Below are positions 6,358 to 14,267 of a stretch of DNA of 30,412 nt, one piece after another; within the stretch, counting starts at the first letter, position 1; every line of letters begins with the position of its first letter. The stretch covers positions 1 through 30,412 of the forward strand of contig CAYNAW010000014.1 in assembly GCA_964395545.1 (NCBI GenBank). The letters are read 5' to 3'. The stretch is from CAYGVX01 sp964395545. GTDB taxonomy: Archaea; Thermoproteota; Bathyarchaeia; Bathyarchaeales; SOJC01. The translations under genes were made by a program, and so were the position numbers. The notes beneath the pieces were generated by a model, which searched no databases, was not told the DNA's origin, and worked only from the letters and a program-made list of their open reading frames with translations.

Positions 6358-7572
6358 ATGGCCGACGCGTTAATGATTTTCTCAATCGTAGCTGGCATAA
6401 TAGCCGTCGGCTTCTTAGCAAACCTGCTATTCAAAAAGACTGGATTTCCCAGCAGCATGTTCTTGATTCTAATCGGGATAGTTCTCGGACCCATCTTGAT
6501 GTGGGTTTCCCCCGAAGAGGTGGATCCTGTTACCCCTTTTCTGACCACGCTCACTTTGATGATGATACTCTTCGAAGGCGGTCTCAACATGGACATTTAC
6601 AAAGCCATCTCGCAAAGCCTCAGAGCAGCTGTACTAGCGGTCTTGTATGTTGTGGCCGCAACGGCGTTCGTCACCTTATTCGCCCGTTTCTTCCTAGGTT
6701 TTCGGTGGCTTGAAGCCCTTATGCTGGGTCCGATGACCGCGGGAACAAGCTCTGTCGTCATCATACCACTAGTCTCAAAATTAGGGATCAACAAAGAAGT
6801 GGGAGTCACTCTGTCATTGGAGTCAACGATCACTGACATATTGAACATCGTGCTGGTGCTGGCTATTCTGCAAACTTACGTAAACGGGTTCGTCGACATT
6901 CAGCTAACGCTTGTGACAATAGCAGGAAAATTCGCTGTGGGCGCGATTCTCGGTGCCGTCGTGGGCATACTGTGGATCCGAGTGCTCTTTCTTGAAAGGA
7001 AGGAGGAATACGTCTATATTCTAACGTTAGGTGTTCTGATCGGCGTATATGCCATTTCTGAAACTTTCGGGGGAAGCGGTCCGTTGTCGGCTCTTCTTTT
7101 CGGCCTCATGCTGGGCAATGACAAAGAGATTTTCCGGGTTCTGAAGGTGAAACTGAATTTGGGTTACCTGAACGAAGTGAAGGCCTTTGTGAAACGCACT
7201 CAAGGAGAACTTGCCTTCATGATTCGAGCCTTCTTCTTCGTTTTTCTCGGGCTCATCTACGGTGTTGGTCGCGGCGAGTTTCCTATATGGTTAGGCATTC
7301 TCATAGCCTTAGTAATCGTGGCAGCAAACTTGGTCTTTCGTCACGCTGCGTCAACAATCGCGACGTGGAGAAGCGACATGTTTCAGTATCGCCGTTTCAT
7401 GACTCTCATGTGTGGAATAGGACTCGCGAACGCAACCCTGAGCATTCTGATTTACCGCGAACTGAGTCCCACGGTCCCCTATGCCTACCTCTATCCCACC
7501 ATCGTAACAAACATAATTATCGTAACCAACATAATCACTTCCATCGCACCTTTGATTAGGACCCGTAGATAG
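6358..7572 (+). CDS. Cation:proton antiporter (CPA superfamily, NhaP/Kef-like)
   Basis: A polytopic membrane protein of 404 residues with about 11-12 hydrophobic segments, exchanging Na+ or K+ for protons. Family marks are the early GFPSSMFLILIGIVLGP segment, ILFEGGLNMD, the unwound-helix region GPMTAGTSSVVIIPLVSKLG and the late GGSGPLSALLFGLMLGN. The ion-binding pair, ND in CPA1 or DD in CPA2, reads TD here (codons at 6832-6837, within LESTITDILNI), so ion choice and stoichiometry are uncertain. ATG 6358 is taken as start; TTG 6343 and GTG 6349 are in frame and also lie downstream of a TATA-like CGTTAAAAAC at 6301-6310. Only 13 bases separate it from the prenyltransferase gene, so the two are probably co-transcribed. 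Confidence 0.9.
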   Translation: MADALMIFSIVAGIIAVGFLANLLFKKTGFPSSMFLILIGIVLGPILMWVSPEEVDPVTPFLTTLTLMMILFEGGLNMDIYKAISQSLRAAVLAVLYVVAATAFVTLFARFFLGFRWLEALMLGPMTAGTSSVVIIPLVSKLGINKEVGVTLSLESTITDILNIVLVLAILQTYVNGFVDIQLTLVTIAGKFAVGAILGAVVGILWIRVLFLERKEEYVYILTLGVLIGVYAISETFGGSGPLSALLFGLMLGNDKEIFRVLKVKLNLGYLNEVKAFVKRTQGELAFMIRAFFFVFLGLIYGVGRGEFPIWLGILIALVIVAANLVFRHAASTIATWRSDMFQYRRFMTLMCGIGLANATLSILIYRELSPTVPYAYLYPTIVTNIIIVTNIITSIAPLIRTRR

Positions 7573-7585
7573 GCAGGTTAAGCTC

Positions 7586-8443
7586 ATGAGCAAAGTAGGC
7601 GCTCTAATCAGGCTGATCCGCCCCATAAACTGCGTGATGATGGGGTTTGCAGTGATTGTTGGAGCTGCATTAGCTGGAACGGAGCAGCTTCTCCAACAAC
7701 TTCCCCTCTCGCTCGGCTTCGCGACAGGCTTTTTCCTGACAGGCGCAACCATGGCCATCAACGACTACTACGATCGAGAGATCGACGCCATCAACGAGCC
7801 CAAGCGGCCCATCCCAAGCGGCGCCGTGAGTCCGAAAGAGGCATTAACCCTTGCCTCTGTCTTGACGTTTTCAGGCTTTCTGGCTGCGCTATTCACGAAC
7901 TGGCAGTCTCTCGCTATAGCCTTGGCTACTTGGGTTGTTTTCGTTCTGTACACCACCAAGGGTAAGCGTACCGGTCTTCTTGGAAACCTCTTGGTCAGCG
8001 TTTGCATCGCGGTGCCTTTCGTCTACGGCGGTTTCGTAGTTGAGAAAGGAATCATGCCTGCGACGGGCATCTTCGTTGCCATAGTCTTCCTCGCGAACAC
8101 TGGACGCGAAGTCACGAAAGGCATCGTCGACGTTGAGGGCGACCGGAGGAACGGTGTGAAGACAGTTGCGGTGGTCTATGGCAATGAGAAGGCCGCAGTT
8201 GCCGCATCGGTTCTGTACCTGGCCGCTGTTGCTTTGACTCCTCTGCCGTGGCTCTTGGGCATCGTCTCCTCTTGGTATCTCCCCTTTGTCTTCTTCGCAG
8301 ATATGGGGTTCATCCTCTCCTCGATTCTGCTCGTCCTCAACCCATCGAGGGATAACGCCAGACGAATCAAGAACCGAGTCCTGTTCTGGTTCCTCAGTGG
8401 TCTCTTCGCGTTCGTCGCTGGGACCTTAGCTGTAAATATTTAG
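7586..8443 (+). CDS. ubiA: Digeranylgeranylglyceryl phosphate synthase (UbiA prenyltransferase family)
   Basis: A 285-residue membrane enzyme that adds the second geranylgeranyl chain to geranylgeranylglyceryl phosphate in archaeal ether-lipid synthesis. Both aspartate-rich motifs are intact: NDYYDREID (about residues 56-64), followed by AINEPKRPIPSG, and DVEGDRRNG (about 178-186) preceded by GREVTKGIV, a pattern typical of the archaeal lipid enzyme rather than of quinone or heme prenyltransferases. About eight to nine hydrophobic segments are visible. It follows the antiporter by 13 bases and precedes AsnRS closely. A TAAATATTTA box overlaps its stop codon and may drive the next gene separately. 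The family is certain; the exact substrate rests on motif similarity. Confidence 0.9.
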   Translation: MSKVGALIRLIRPINCVMMGFAVIVGAALAGTEQLLQQLPLSLGFATGFFLTGATMAINDYYDREIDAINEPKRPIPSGAVSPKEALTLASVLTFSGFLAALFTNWQSLAIALATWVVFVLYTTKGKRTGLLGNLLVSVCIAVPFVYGGFVVEKGIMPATGIFVAIVFLANTGREVTKGIVDVEGDRRNGVKTVAVVYGNEKAAVAASVLYLAAVALTPLPWLLGIVSSWYLPFVFFADMGFILSSILLVLNPSRDNARRIKNRVLFWFLSGLFAFVAGTLAVNI

Positions 8444-8475
8444 GTTAGAACAGCGAAAGAATGAGGGGATTACTC

Positions 8476-9759
8476 ATGCCTATCTCGCCTATCAAAGCAA
8501 TTCTCGAAGGCAAGAAGACAGACAAGCAAGTGGACATTCGCGGATGGGTCTACAGGAAACGGGAGAGCAAGAAGACAATCTTCTTACTCATACGTGACGC
8601 GACGGGGATAATACAGTCTACGGTCAAAGAAGGAACAGCGGCTTGGCAGAAAGCCCTGAGAGTGACTATAGAATCATCAGTAGTTCTCGGCGGAACGGTT
8701 AGAAAGGACACGCGAGCTCTCGGCGGCTATGAGGTTTCTGTGCAGAAGCTGGAGATCGTCGGACTGGCTGAGACGTTTCCGATAGCCAAGGACTTGAGTG
8801 AAGAGTTCCTGCGTGACATGCGCCACCTGTGGCTCCGGAGCAGGAAGATGAACCTCGTTATGCGGATCAGGAGCGAAGTCCTGCGGCTCATGCACGAATT
8901 CTTCAGAAAGAAAGGCTTCGTTGAAATCTCGCCTCCAATGTTCATAACCAGCGCATGCGAAGGCGGCTCCACACTCTTCGAGGCAAAGTACTTCGACCAA
9001 GACCTGTACTTGACGCAGAGCGCTCAACTCTACTCTGAAATCCTCATCTACTCTTTGGAGAAAGTCTACACTTGCGCTCCCTCCTTCCGAGCCGAAAAAA
9101 GCCGGACAATACGGCATCTTTGCGAGTACTGGCACGTAGAACCCGAGTGGGCTTTCGCCGACCTCAACGACGTCATGCGCGTTGAAGAGGAGCTCATAAG
9201 CTACGTGTGCAAGAAAGTGACTGAAGAATGCAAACGCGAACTCGAAGAACTAGGCATAAACCCCGAAGTACTGCTCAAAGTTGAGCCGCCCTTTCCGCGA
9301 ATAACATACAAGGAAGCCATCGAACGCCTCCAGACGAAAGGATTCAACATCGAATGGGGCGTGGACATGGGCTACGACGAAGAGAAAGCCCTCGCTGACG
9401 ACTTCGGAGCACCTTTCTTCGTCTACGACTACCCCAAGGCGATAAAGGCTTTCTACTGCAAAACCTACCGCGACAGACCCGACATGGCTATGTCCGTGGA
9501 CCTGCTGGTCCCAAAAGTGGGAGAACTGACGACCGGGGGCGCCCGAGAAGACGACAAGGACGAGCTGATCAAGAGGATAAAAGAGACAGGACTCCGCGTG
9601 GAAGACTATGACTGGTACATCGACATGCGGCGGTACGGCACCGTCCCCCACGTAGGCTTCGGACTCGGCGTAGAGAGATTCCTCATGTGGATACTTGGCC
9701 TCGACAACATCATCGACGCCATCCCGTTCCCCCGAAGCATGCGGAGAAGCTATCCCTAA
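8476..9759 (+). CDS. asnS: Asparagine--tRNA ligase
   Basis: A class IIb aminoacyl-tRNA synthetase of 427 residues from ATG 8476, chosen because GAGGGGAT (8463-8470) sits five bases ahead; ATG 8461 is also in frame. The first 100 residues are the OB-fold anticodon-binding domain (VDIRGWVYRKRESKKTIFLLIRD in part). Class II motif 1 is FFRKKGFVEISPP, motif 2 FRAEKSRTIRHLCEYWHVEPE and motif 3 GFGLGVERFLMWILG. The motif 2 sequence SRT-RHL-E-W-VEPE and QSAQLYSE point to asparagine rather than aspartate specificity (AspRS normally reads NTTRHLNE and QSPQLYKQ). It makes Asn-tRNA(Asn) directly. It may share a transcript with the prenyltransferase but also has a nearby TATA-like box (8433-8442). Confidence 0.92.
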   Translation: MPISPIKAILEGKKTDKQVDIRGWVYRKRESKKTIFLLIRDATGIIQSTVKEGTAAWQKALRVTIESSVVLGGTVRKDTRALGGYEVSVQKLEIVGLAETFPIAKDLSEEFLRDMRHLWLRSRKMNLVMRIRSEVLRLMHEFFRKKGFVEISPPMFITSACEGGSTLFEAKYFDQDLYLTQSAQLYSEILIYSLEKVYTCAPSFRAEKSRTIRHLCEYWHVEPEWAFADLNDVMRVEEELISYVCKKVTEECKRELEELGINPEVLLKVEPPFPRITYKEAIERLQTKGFNIEWGVDMGYDEEKALADDFGAPFFVYDYPKAIKAFYCKTYRDRPDMAMSVDLLVPKVGELTTGGAREDDKDELIKRIKETGLRVEDYDWYIDMRRYGTVPHVGFGLGVERFLMWILGLDNIIDAIPFPRSMRRSYP

Positions 9760-9797
9760 CACTGTCCGGCCAGAATAAGCATGACCGTTTCAACTTT

Positions 9798-9806
9798 CTT
9801 TTTAAG
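9798..9806 (+). promoter_or_regulatory. TATA box of the nreA gene
   Basis: CTTTTTAAG, with a transcription start expected near 9828 and the GTG start at 9845. Confidence 0.55.
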
Positions 9807-9844
9807 CATCCCTTCACCCCTACCTTTCTACGAGTGCCCTGGAC

Positions 9845-11200
9845 GTGACACAGAGACTGGAAACCAAGCACCATGCGGTAGGCAGCCAGAACAACATGTG
9901 GATATTGGAACTCCTCGACAATCCCCAACTCGCGAACGAGCTAAGCGACAACAGAGATATGTGGACCCCAACACTGAAAAACTCGGGGTTATGCGTAGCC
10001 TGCAAAGGCTCCCGCATGCTGTGCGGAAAACCCCGTTGCTCAGTGATGCTACGCCTCAACTCGTTCATCCGTGCAATTCCACTCGTCAAGGGCTTAGACA
10101 TCGACGGGGCGTCGCCGCCCAGCGTCTTCGTAGGGCGAATCGGCTACCCGTACGTGTATGCAGGCCCGCTTGTTCCCCCGGTCCACGAGGACACGAGCCT
10201 CTACGACCTGCCCGAGCTGTGGTTCGGCAAGCCTATCGACGAAATCATCAGCTTTCGCTCCATGCTCATACGAGGCAAACACCGAGTCCATGTCCGCCGC
10301 TTCGAAGAAGCGGGCAGAATCATGGACCTGACCCGCGAACTAGCCCTTGCATCGGCAGCTACGGACGTGGAGTTAGCGTTGAAGAAGCGTCCACGAGGCT
10401 TTCTGGTTTTGAACGACGACGTCCAACCTTTCGGGCCCTCAGCGCCCATCAGAGACCTGCGCGTCACCTCCACGCGGTGGGACCACCACGTGGAGAACGC
10501 CTACTACGACACCGACCTGAAAGCCAAGCCTGCCGTGCTGGAGTTATACGACAAGGGCGTGATGGTGACGAAGATTCAGAGAGCCTTCAGCGTCGGGGCC
10601 TTCGGAGTCGAACAGCAGAGACGTCTCGTGCCCACCCGGTGGAGCATCACGGCAGTCGACAGCATCGTCTCCTTAGATTTGATGGAGAAAGTAAGGACGT
10701 TTCCCCTGGTCAACGAGTACCGCCTCTACGAGTCTTCTTACCTGTCAAACCAGTTCGAAGTGTTAATGATGCCTGACGCTTGGAGCTACGAGGCCATCGA
10801 GGCTTGGTATCCAGGCACGGTGTGGAACCCCAGCGGCAACAAAATAGTCCTCTACGGCGATTGGGAGGGCTACGATGGGCGAACTACTTACGCGGAAATC
10901 GGAGGGTGCTACTATGCTGCTCGGCTTGCCACGTGTGAGCTTCTGAGTAAAGAGCGACGTCAAGCAACCGTCGTCGTGCTGCGGGAAGCGAGACCTGGCT
11001 ACATCATGCCCGTGGGCGTGTGGCAGGTGCGGGAGAACGTGCGAAACGCATTGCGCCAACCACCGCTGAAGTTCAAGACTTTGGATGAGGCGCTGCAGAG
11101 GGTTGCTAGCCAGTTCCACATCCCGATTGAGCAGTGGATGGCGAAGAGTAGGCTAATCACGGAGGCGAGGACACAGCGAAAGATTACCCACTACGCTTAG
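9845..11200 (+). CDS. nreA: Archaeal DNA repair protein NreA
   Basis: A 451-residue member of the archaeal Nre family (DUF650/DUF651), known from haloarchaeal work to act in repair of mitomycin C damage together with UvrABC and PCNA. The N-terminal zinc motif C-x2-C-x6-C-x4-C (residues 50-65, within LCVACKGSRMLCGKPRC) is intact. The conserved middle includes VFVGRIGYPYVYAGPL and the RDLRVTSTRWDHHVENAYYD segment. The last residues QRKITHYA resemble a PCNA-interacting box (Q-x-x-h-x-x-a), with tyrosine in the first aromatic position and alanine in the last. The GTG start lies downstream of a TATA box at 9798-9806; ATG 9896 is possible but would be closer to the zinc motif. It ends five bases from the end of the convergent zinc-ribbon gene. 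Confidence 0.92.
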   Translation: MTQRLETKHHAVGSQNNMWILELLDNPQLANELSDNRDMWTPTLKNSGLCVACKGSRMLCGKPRCSVMLRLNSFIRAIPLVKGLDIDGASPPSVFVGRIGYPYVYAGPLVPPVHEDTSLYDLPELWFGKPIDEIISFRSMLIRGKHRVHVRRFEEAGRIMDLTRELALASAATDVELALKKRPRGFLVLNDDVQPFGPSAPIRDLRVTSTRWDHHVENAYYDTDLKAKPAVLELYDKGVMVTKIQRAFSVGAFGVEQQRRLVPTRWSITAVDSIVSLDLMEKVRTFPLVNEYRLYESSYLSNQFEVLMMPDAWSYEAIEAWYPGTVWNPSGNKIVLYGDWEGYDGRTTYAEIGGCYYAARLATCELLSKERRQATVVVLREARPGYIMPVGVWQVRENVRNALRQPPLKFKTLDEALQRVASQFHIPIEQWMAKSRLITEARTQRKITHYA

Positions 11201-11205
11201 GAGGC

Positions 11206-11529
11206 TCAGTCGGTCAGTTTTTTGCCGCACTTGGAGCAGAATTTGGAGCCCGCAACGTTCTTCTCGTCGCATTTGGAGCAGACCACGGGTTCTCTGCTCG
11301 TCGACTCTCTGATCTTGTCTCTCGCGGTCTTGAAGGCTTTTTCCATCTCTCGTCCTGCGATCGAAAACGCCTTCTCCATTTCCTCTCCAACTCTGGCGAC
11401 GGTGTCCTTCAGGTCTTCCATCGGCGTTGTGATTCCCGCGTCGAAGCCTTGCTTCGTCCTAACGCCGCATTTGTGACAGAAATACGCGTTGTCAAGAAGC
11501 TTTTCGCCGCAATTTGAACAGTGCACCAT
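11206..11529 (-). CDS. Double zinc-ribbon protein
   Basis: A 107-residue protein with two treble-clef zinc ribbons at its ends: C-x2-C near residues 4-7 paired with CHKC near 18-21, and CSKCDEKN (about 83-86) paired with CSKCGKK (about 98-101). The linker of about 55 residues is charged and helical, with a near-repeat MEKAFSIAGRE / MEKAFKTARDK, likely an amphipathic helix or coiled coil. Such proteins are common in archaea and usually of unknown role, perhaps as adaptors. It is convergent with nreA and is followed upstream by another zinc-ribbon gene. Base sequence and start (ATG 11529) are unremarkable. Confidence 0.8.
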   Translation of the reverse strand: MVHCSNCGEKLLDNAYFCHKCGVRTKQGFDAGITTPMEDLKDTVARVGEEMEKAFSIAGREMEKAFKTARDKIRESTSREPVVCSKCDEKNVAGSKFCSKCGKKLTD

Positions 11530-11602
11530 AGATGTTCACTCGCATCATGAAAAGGGCGGAGAAAGGATTTAAGCCTATATGACGCGCCTACGTGCTGCAG
11601 GT

Positions 11603-11941
11603 CTAGCGTTTCTTAGTCTGCAAGCTTTTTCCACATTTTGGGCAATATTTCTCGTCTTTCTCCACTTCTGCTCCGCATCTAGGGCACGTTCTCTGGATGG
11701 GCTTCGTCTTTCTTTCTTCAGCCTTTGCCTTCAACGCTCGCTTGTACTGCCAACCCGTGCCGAAGATGAAGGAAGTTATGCCCGTGCAGACGATGAAGAG
11801 TGTGAGGCCAATGATGTAGAGCTCAGGTAGTAGCAGCAAACCGGCGACGATGAGAACGATGCCGATGACTAGGCCCGTTAAGGCGATCCTTCTGACTCTG
11901 TTCAGTCCAGAGATTTTCTCTTTTAGCTCCTTCTCTCTCAA
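11603..11941 (-). CDS. Two-TM membrane protein with C-terminal zinc ribbon
   Basis: 112 residues starting with TTG at 11941, preceded on the minus strand by GAGGACGAGG as a likely ribosome-binding site. A short charged N-terminus (REKELKEKISGLNRVRR) precedes two hydrophobic helices (about residues 19-38 and 43-63) and a basic cytoplasmic stretch (KRALKAKAEERKTK). A four-cysteine zinc ribbon CPRCGAE ... YCPKCGKS follows at about 84-105. Function is unknown. It shares the zinc-ribbon end with its neighbour at 11206 and with the larger membrane protein at 15269, suggesting a recurring local architecture in this genome. Confidence 0.75.
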   Translation of the reverse strand: MREKELKEKISGLNRVRRIALTGLVIGIVLIVAGLLLLPELYIIGLTLFIVCTGITSFIFGTGWQYKRALKAKAEERKTKPIQRTCPRCGAEVEKDEKYCPKCGKSLQTKKR

Positions 11942-11967
11942 ACCCTCGTCCTCGTGAACATTAGTGA

Positions 11968-13206
11968 TTAGATTGGGATGGTTAAGGACTCGATGTCCCT
12001 AGGGTAGTAGGTTATCACTTCTGCTCCGTCTATGGTGATTACGACCGTGTCGGAGTGTCGGAAACCGCCGAAGCCTGGTTCATAGATGCCGGGCTCGCAG
12101 CTCAAGACCATGCCGGGCTTTAAGATTCCGTTGTTCCCAACGTCCAGCCATGGCGGCTCGTGTCCCTCCAACCCCAGCCCGTGCCCAGTGTGGTGCCGCA
12201 GGAGCTTACTTAATCCAGCTTTCGTGAAGACTCTGGTGGCTGCCTCGTCGACGCTGCTACACTTCGCGCCCGGCTTGAAGGCCTTGAAGGCTTCATTCTG
12301 GGCTTTAGTCATAGTCTCAAAGTATTTTCGCTGCTTGACTGTAGGTTCGCCGAGGAACATGGTTCTTTCCAGCTCGCAGCTGTACCCTCCCACGTCAGCT
12401 CCTGCTCCGGTCACGAGTACGTCACCTTCCCGCATGAGCCGCTTCGTGGCTATCGCGTGAGGGATGGCTGACATCTCACCTACTTGTCCACGGTAAACGG
12501 CGCTGGCGGGTGAACGTCCCCAGCCTTGCGGCGCATAGTCTGGTCCAAGAGCTTTCTTCATAACTGCTGAGGCTTCGAGGCTTGCAGCAGCTGCGATGTC
12601 AAAGTCCCACGTGTCGGGCGCCGTGTACTCTTGCAGCAGAGTATGCGCCAGGTTTGCCCACTTGGTGCTTTCGCGAATCAGGGCGATTTCCTCTTCTGAC
12701 TTGACGAGACGCATGCCCTCCACGATGTCTTTGGCGTGGACGAATTCGGCTCTAGGCAGCTTCTTGGTGATTGGCGGTCCCTCGTATCCCCAGGCTCCGG
12801 CGGCGCCAGCCATGTTGTCGGTTCCTATGCGTTTGTCAGCGAGATTCATGTCCTTTAGGAACTGCGCGAAGAGGTCTATCGGGTGCTTCTTGCCGGGGTA
12901 GTCGTAGTACGTTTTTAATTCCTTTATTAGGCGGGTTTTTAGAGGGATGTGGTCGATTTCCAGCAGGGGTCCCATGAAAGTTGTTTCGCCTTCTACGGGG
13001 ATAATCAGTGCTGCTGGTCGCTCTGTGGTGATGGAGGAATAGCCTGTGAGGTAGAAAAAACTGACGCCGCTCGTGAGGTATAACGCGTCGAGGTTCCTCT
13101 TGACCAGTGTCCTTCTCACAGTTTCAATTCGTTTCTTGTGTTCGCTTTCACTAATCGATAATCTTGTCAACGGACTCGCCGAAGACACCTTCCTCTTTGA
13201 GGGCAT
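11968..13206 (-). CDS. M24-family pita-bread protein (Xaa-Pro peptidase/creatinase-like) with altered metal ligands
   Basis: A 412-residue protein with an N-terminal creatinase-like domain (about 20-155, including LDALYLTSGVSFFYLTGYSS) and a C-terminal M24 pita-bread domain (about 160-405). The core M24 landmarks are present: GHGLGLEGHEPP (metal His retained), SCEPGIY (Glu retained) and GFRHSDTVVIT. Of the five metal ligands of prolidases and aminopeptidase P, three seem changed: the first Asp is Gly (TGAGADVGGY), the second is Glu (CELERT), and the last Glu is Ser (RHSD). The protein may be a metal-independent creatinase-type hydrolase or bind metal differently, so I would not call it a prolidase. 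It lies ten bases after nucS on the same strand and is probably co-transcribed. Confidence 0.85.
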   Translation of the reverse strand: MPSKRKVSSASPLTRLSISESEHKKRIETVRRTLVKRNLDALYLTSGVSFFYLTGYSSITTERPAALIIPVEGETTFMGPLLEIDHIPLKTRLIKELKTYYDYPGKKHPIDLFAQFLKDMNLADKRIGTDNMAGAAGAWGYEGPPITKKLPRAEFVHAKDIVEGMRLVKSEEEIALIRESTKWANLAHTLLQEYTAPDTWDFDIAAAASLEASAVMKKALGPDYAPQGWGRSPASAVYRGQVGEMSAIPHAIATKRLMREGDVLVTGAGADVGGYSCELERTMFLGEPTVKQRKYFETMTKAQNEAFKAFKPGAKCSSVDEAATRVFTKAGLSKLLRHHTGHGLGLEGHEPPWLDVGNNGILKPGMVLSCEPGIYEPGFGGFRHSDTVVITIDGAEVITYYPRDIESLTIPI

Positions 13207-13216
13207 AAAGGCTTTG

Positions 13217-14011
13217 CTACGCTTGCTGGAGTTCGAAGAAGTCCGCCAGCTTCCTAGTCTTGGACTCGTGGAGAATCTCGGCGCATTTCTTAGGGTCCAG
13301 GGGTTTGAAGGTCAGGCCAAGCGTGGCTAACAGTTTCTGCGTTCCTTTGGCGATGTCCGGCGCTGCAAGTATTCCCCTCACGTCCCGGTTGACGATGCCT
13401 TCTACTGCCTTCACGTACCGGGACAGTTGGAGGGCGGCGTTGCGTCCCGCTGTCTTCCGTTTAATCTCTACGACAACGAATTTGCCCTCTCGGTCTGTCC
13501 CGTAGACGTCAACGAAGCCGGGCTCAACTTTCTTTTCGAAGCTGAGAGGCCTGAAGCCCTCTTCTATGAGTTGAGGTTGGAGTATGACTGCTTTCTGCAT
13601 ATCTTCTTCGCTGGCGTAGAGTGAGAACTCACCCACGTCCCTGAGCTTCAGAGATGAGAGCAGAATGATGCGATCGAAGGAGATGCTTATCGATTCGGCG
13701 GGCCGGCGACGAATCGCTGTAATGTGTAAGACGCCATCTTTAACATGTGTCTGGAAGATGCATCCTGGGGGTTGCCAGTTCACAGCTTCGTAGCCGCTTG
13801 ATCGGTGGACCAGGACTGAGCCGTCTTCTTTGATGATGACAATTCGTTCACCGGGTTCGAGCCTGCTGCTCGCCCTTCCTCTATAGTCAACCCAGCAGTT
13901 TCCAACCAAGAGCAAAAGATGTCGTTGGGAAAGCGCTTCCTTGATGGACCTTCCTGTTTCGTCATCTAACCGCGGGTTTTCTAGAAGGAGAGCGCACCTG
14001 TGGCTGGACAA
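13217..14011 (-). CDS. nucS: Mismatch-specific endonuclease NucS (EndoMS)
   Basis: A RecB-like nuclease that in archaea and actinobacteria cuts both strands at mismatches and binds branched DNA. From the TTG at 14011 it has 264 residues, close to the usual 240-250. The N-terminal DNA-binding domain shows VGNCWVDYRGRASSRLEPG and VNWQPPG. The C-terminal nuclease domain has PGFVDVYGTDREGKFVVVEIKRK, holding the D and E-x-K catalytic residues, and then GRNAALQLSRYV. Its C-terminal TRKLADFF resembles a PCNA-interacting box with Thr in place of Gln. A longer frame starts with TTG 14050, but a TATA-like TTTTATTTT (about 14051-14060) predicts transcription from near 14030, favouring the shorter form. 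The M24 gene follows after ten bases. Confidence 0.92.
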   Translation of the reverse strand: MSSHRCALLLENPRLDDETGRSIKEALSQRHLLLLVGNCWVDYRGRASSRLEPGERIVIIKEDGSVLVHRSSGYEAVNWQPPGCIFQTHVKDGVLHITAIRRRPAESISISFDRIILLSSLKLRDVGEFSLYASEEDMQKAVILQPQLIEEGFRPLSFEKKVEPGFVDVYGTDREGKFVVVEIKRKTAGRNAALQLSRYVKAVEGIVNRDVRGILAAPDIAKGTQKLLATLGLTFKPLDPKKCAEILHESKTRKLADFFELQQA

Positions 14012-14095
14012 CGTGTTTTCTCTCGATGAATTCCTTGTGAAGGTGGTCAAAATAAAACTTCTGCCAATTTGCCATTATGGGTTGGGTTGCCTTGA

Positions 14096-14110
14096 GCCTC
14101 GAGTCGAGGC
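14096..14110. repeat. 15-bp palindrome in the nucS/methyltransferase divergent spacer
   Basis: GCCTCGA and TCGAGGC flank a single G. It lies upstream of the nucS promoter on the minus strand and is a candidate operator; nothing else supports this. Confidence 0.4.
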
Positions 14111-14229
14111 AAGCGCTCATGGCCTAAGAAACATAACAACTCGACGCGCGCGCTTACACCATCGCACACTTTCCAAGAGACCTTCGCAACTATCAGGCGC
14201 ACTGCATTAGTCTGCCAAGCAACAAAGAG

Positions 14230-14237
14230 TATTAAAT
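14230..14237 (+). promoter_or_regulatory. TATA box of the methyltransferase gene
   Basis: TATTAAAT, 30-38 bases before the ATG at 14268, implying a very short leader. Confidence 0.65.
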
Positions 14238-14267
14238 CGATCTAGCGGCATAGGATTTTGGGATGCT

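Noticed and set aside
8476..9759. Aspartyl-tRNA synthetase reading of this gene
   Set aside because: Motif 2 (SRT-RHL, VEPE) and QSAQLYSE fit AsnRS better than AspRS.
9781..10776. 331-codon open frame on the plus strand over nreA
   Set aside because: Rich in Arg, Pro and His with no motif; the other frame encodes a full NreA with intact zinc motif.
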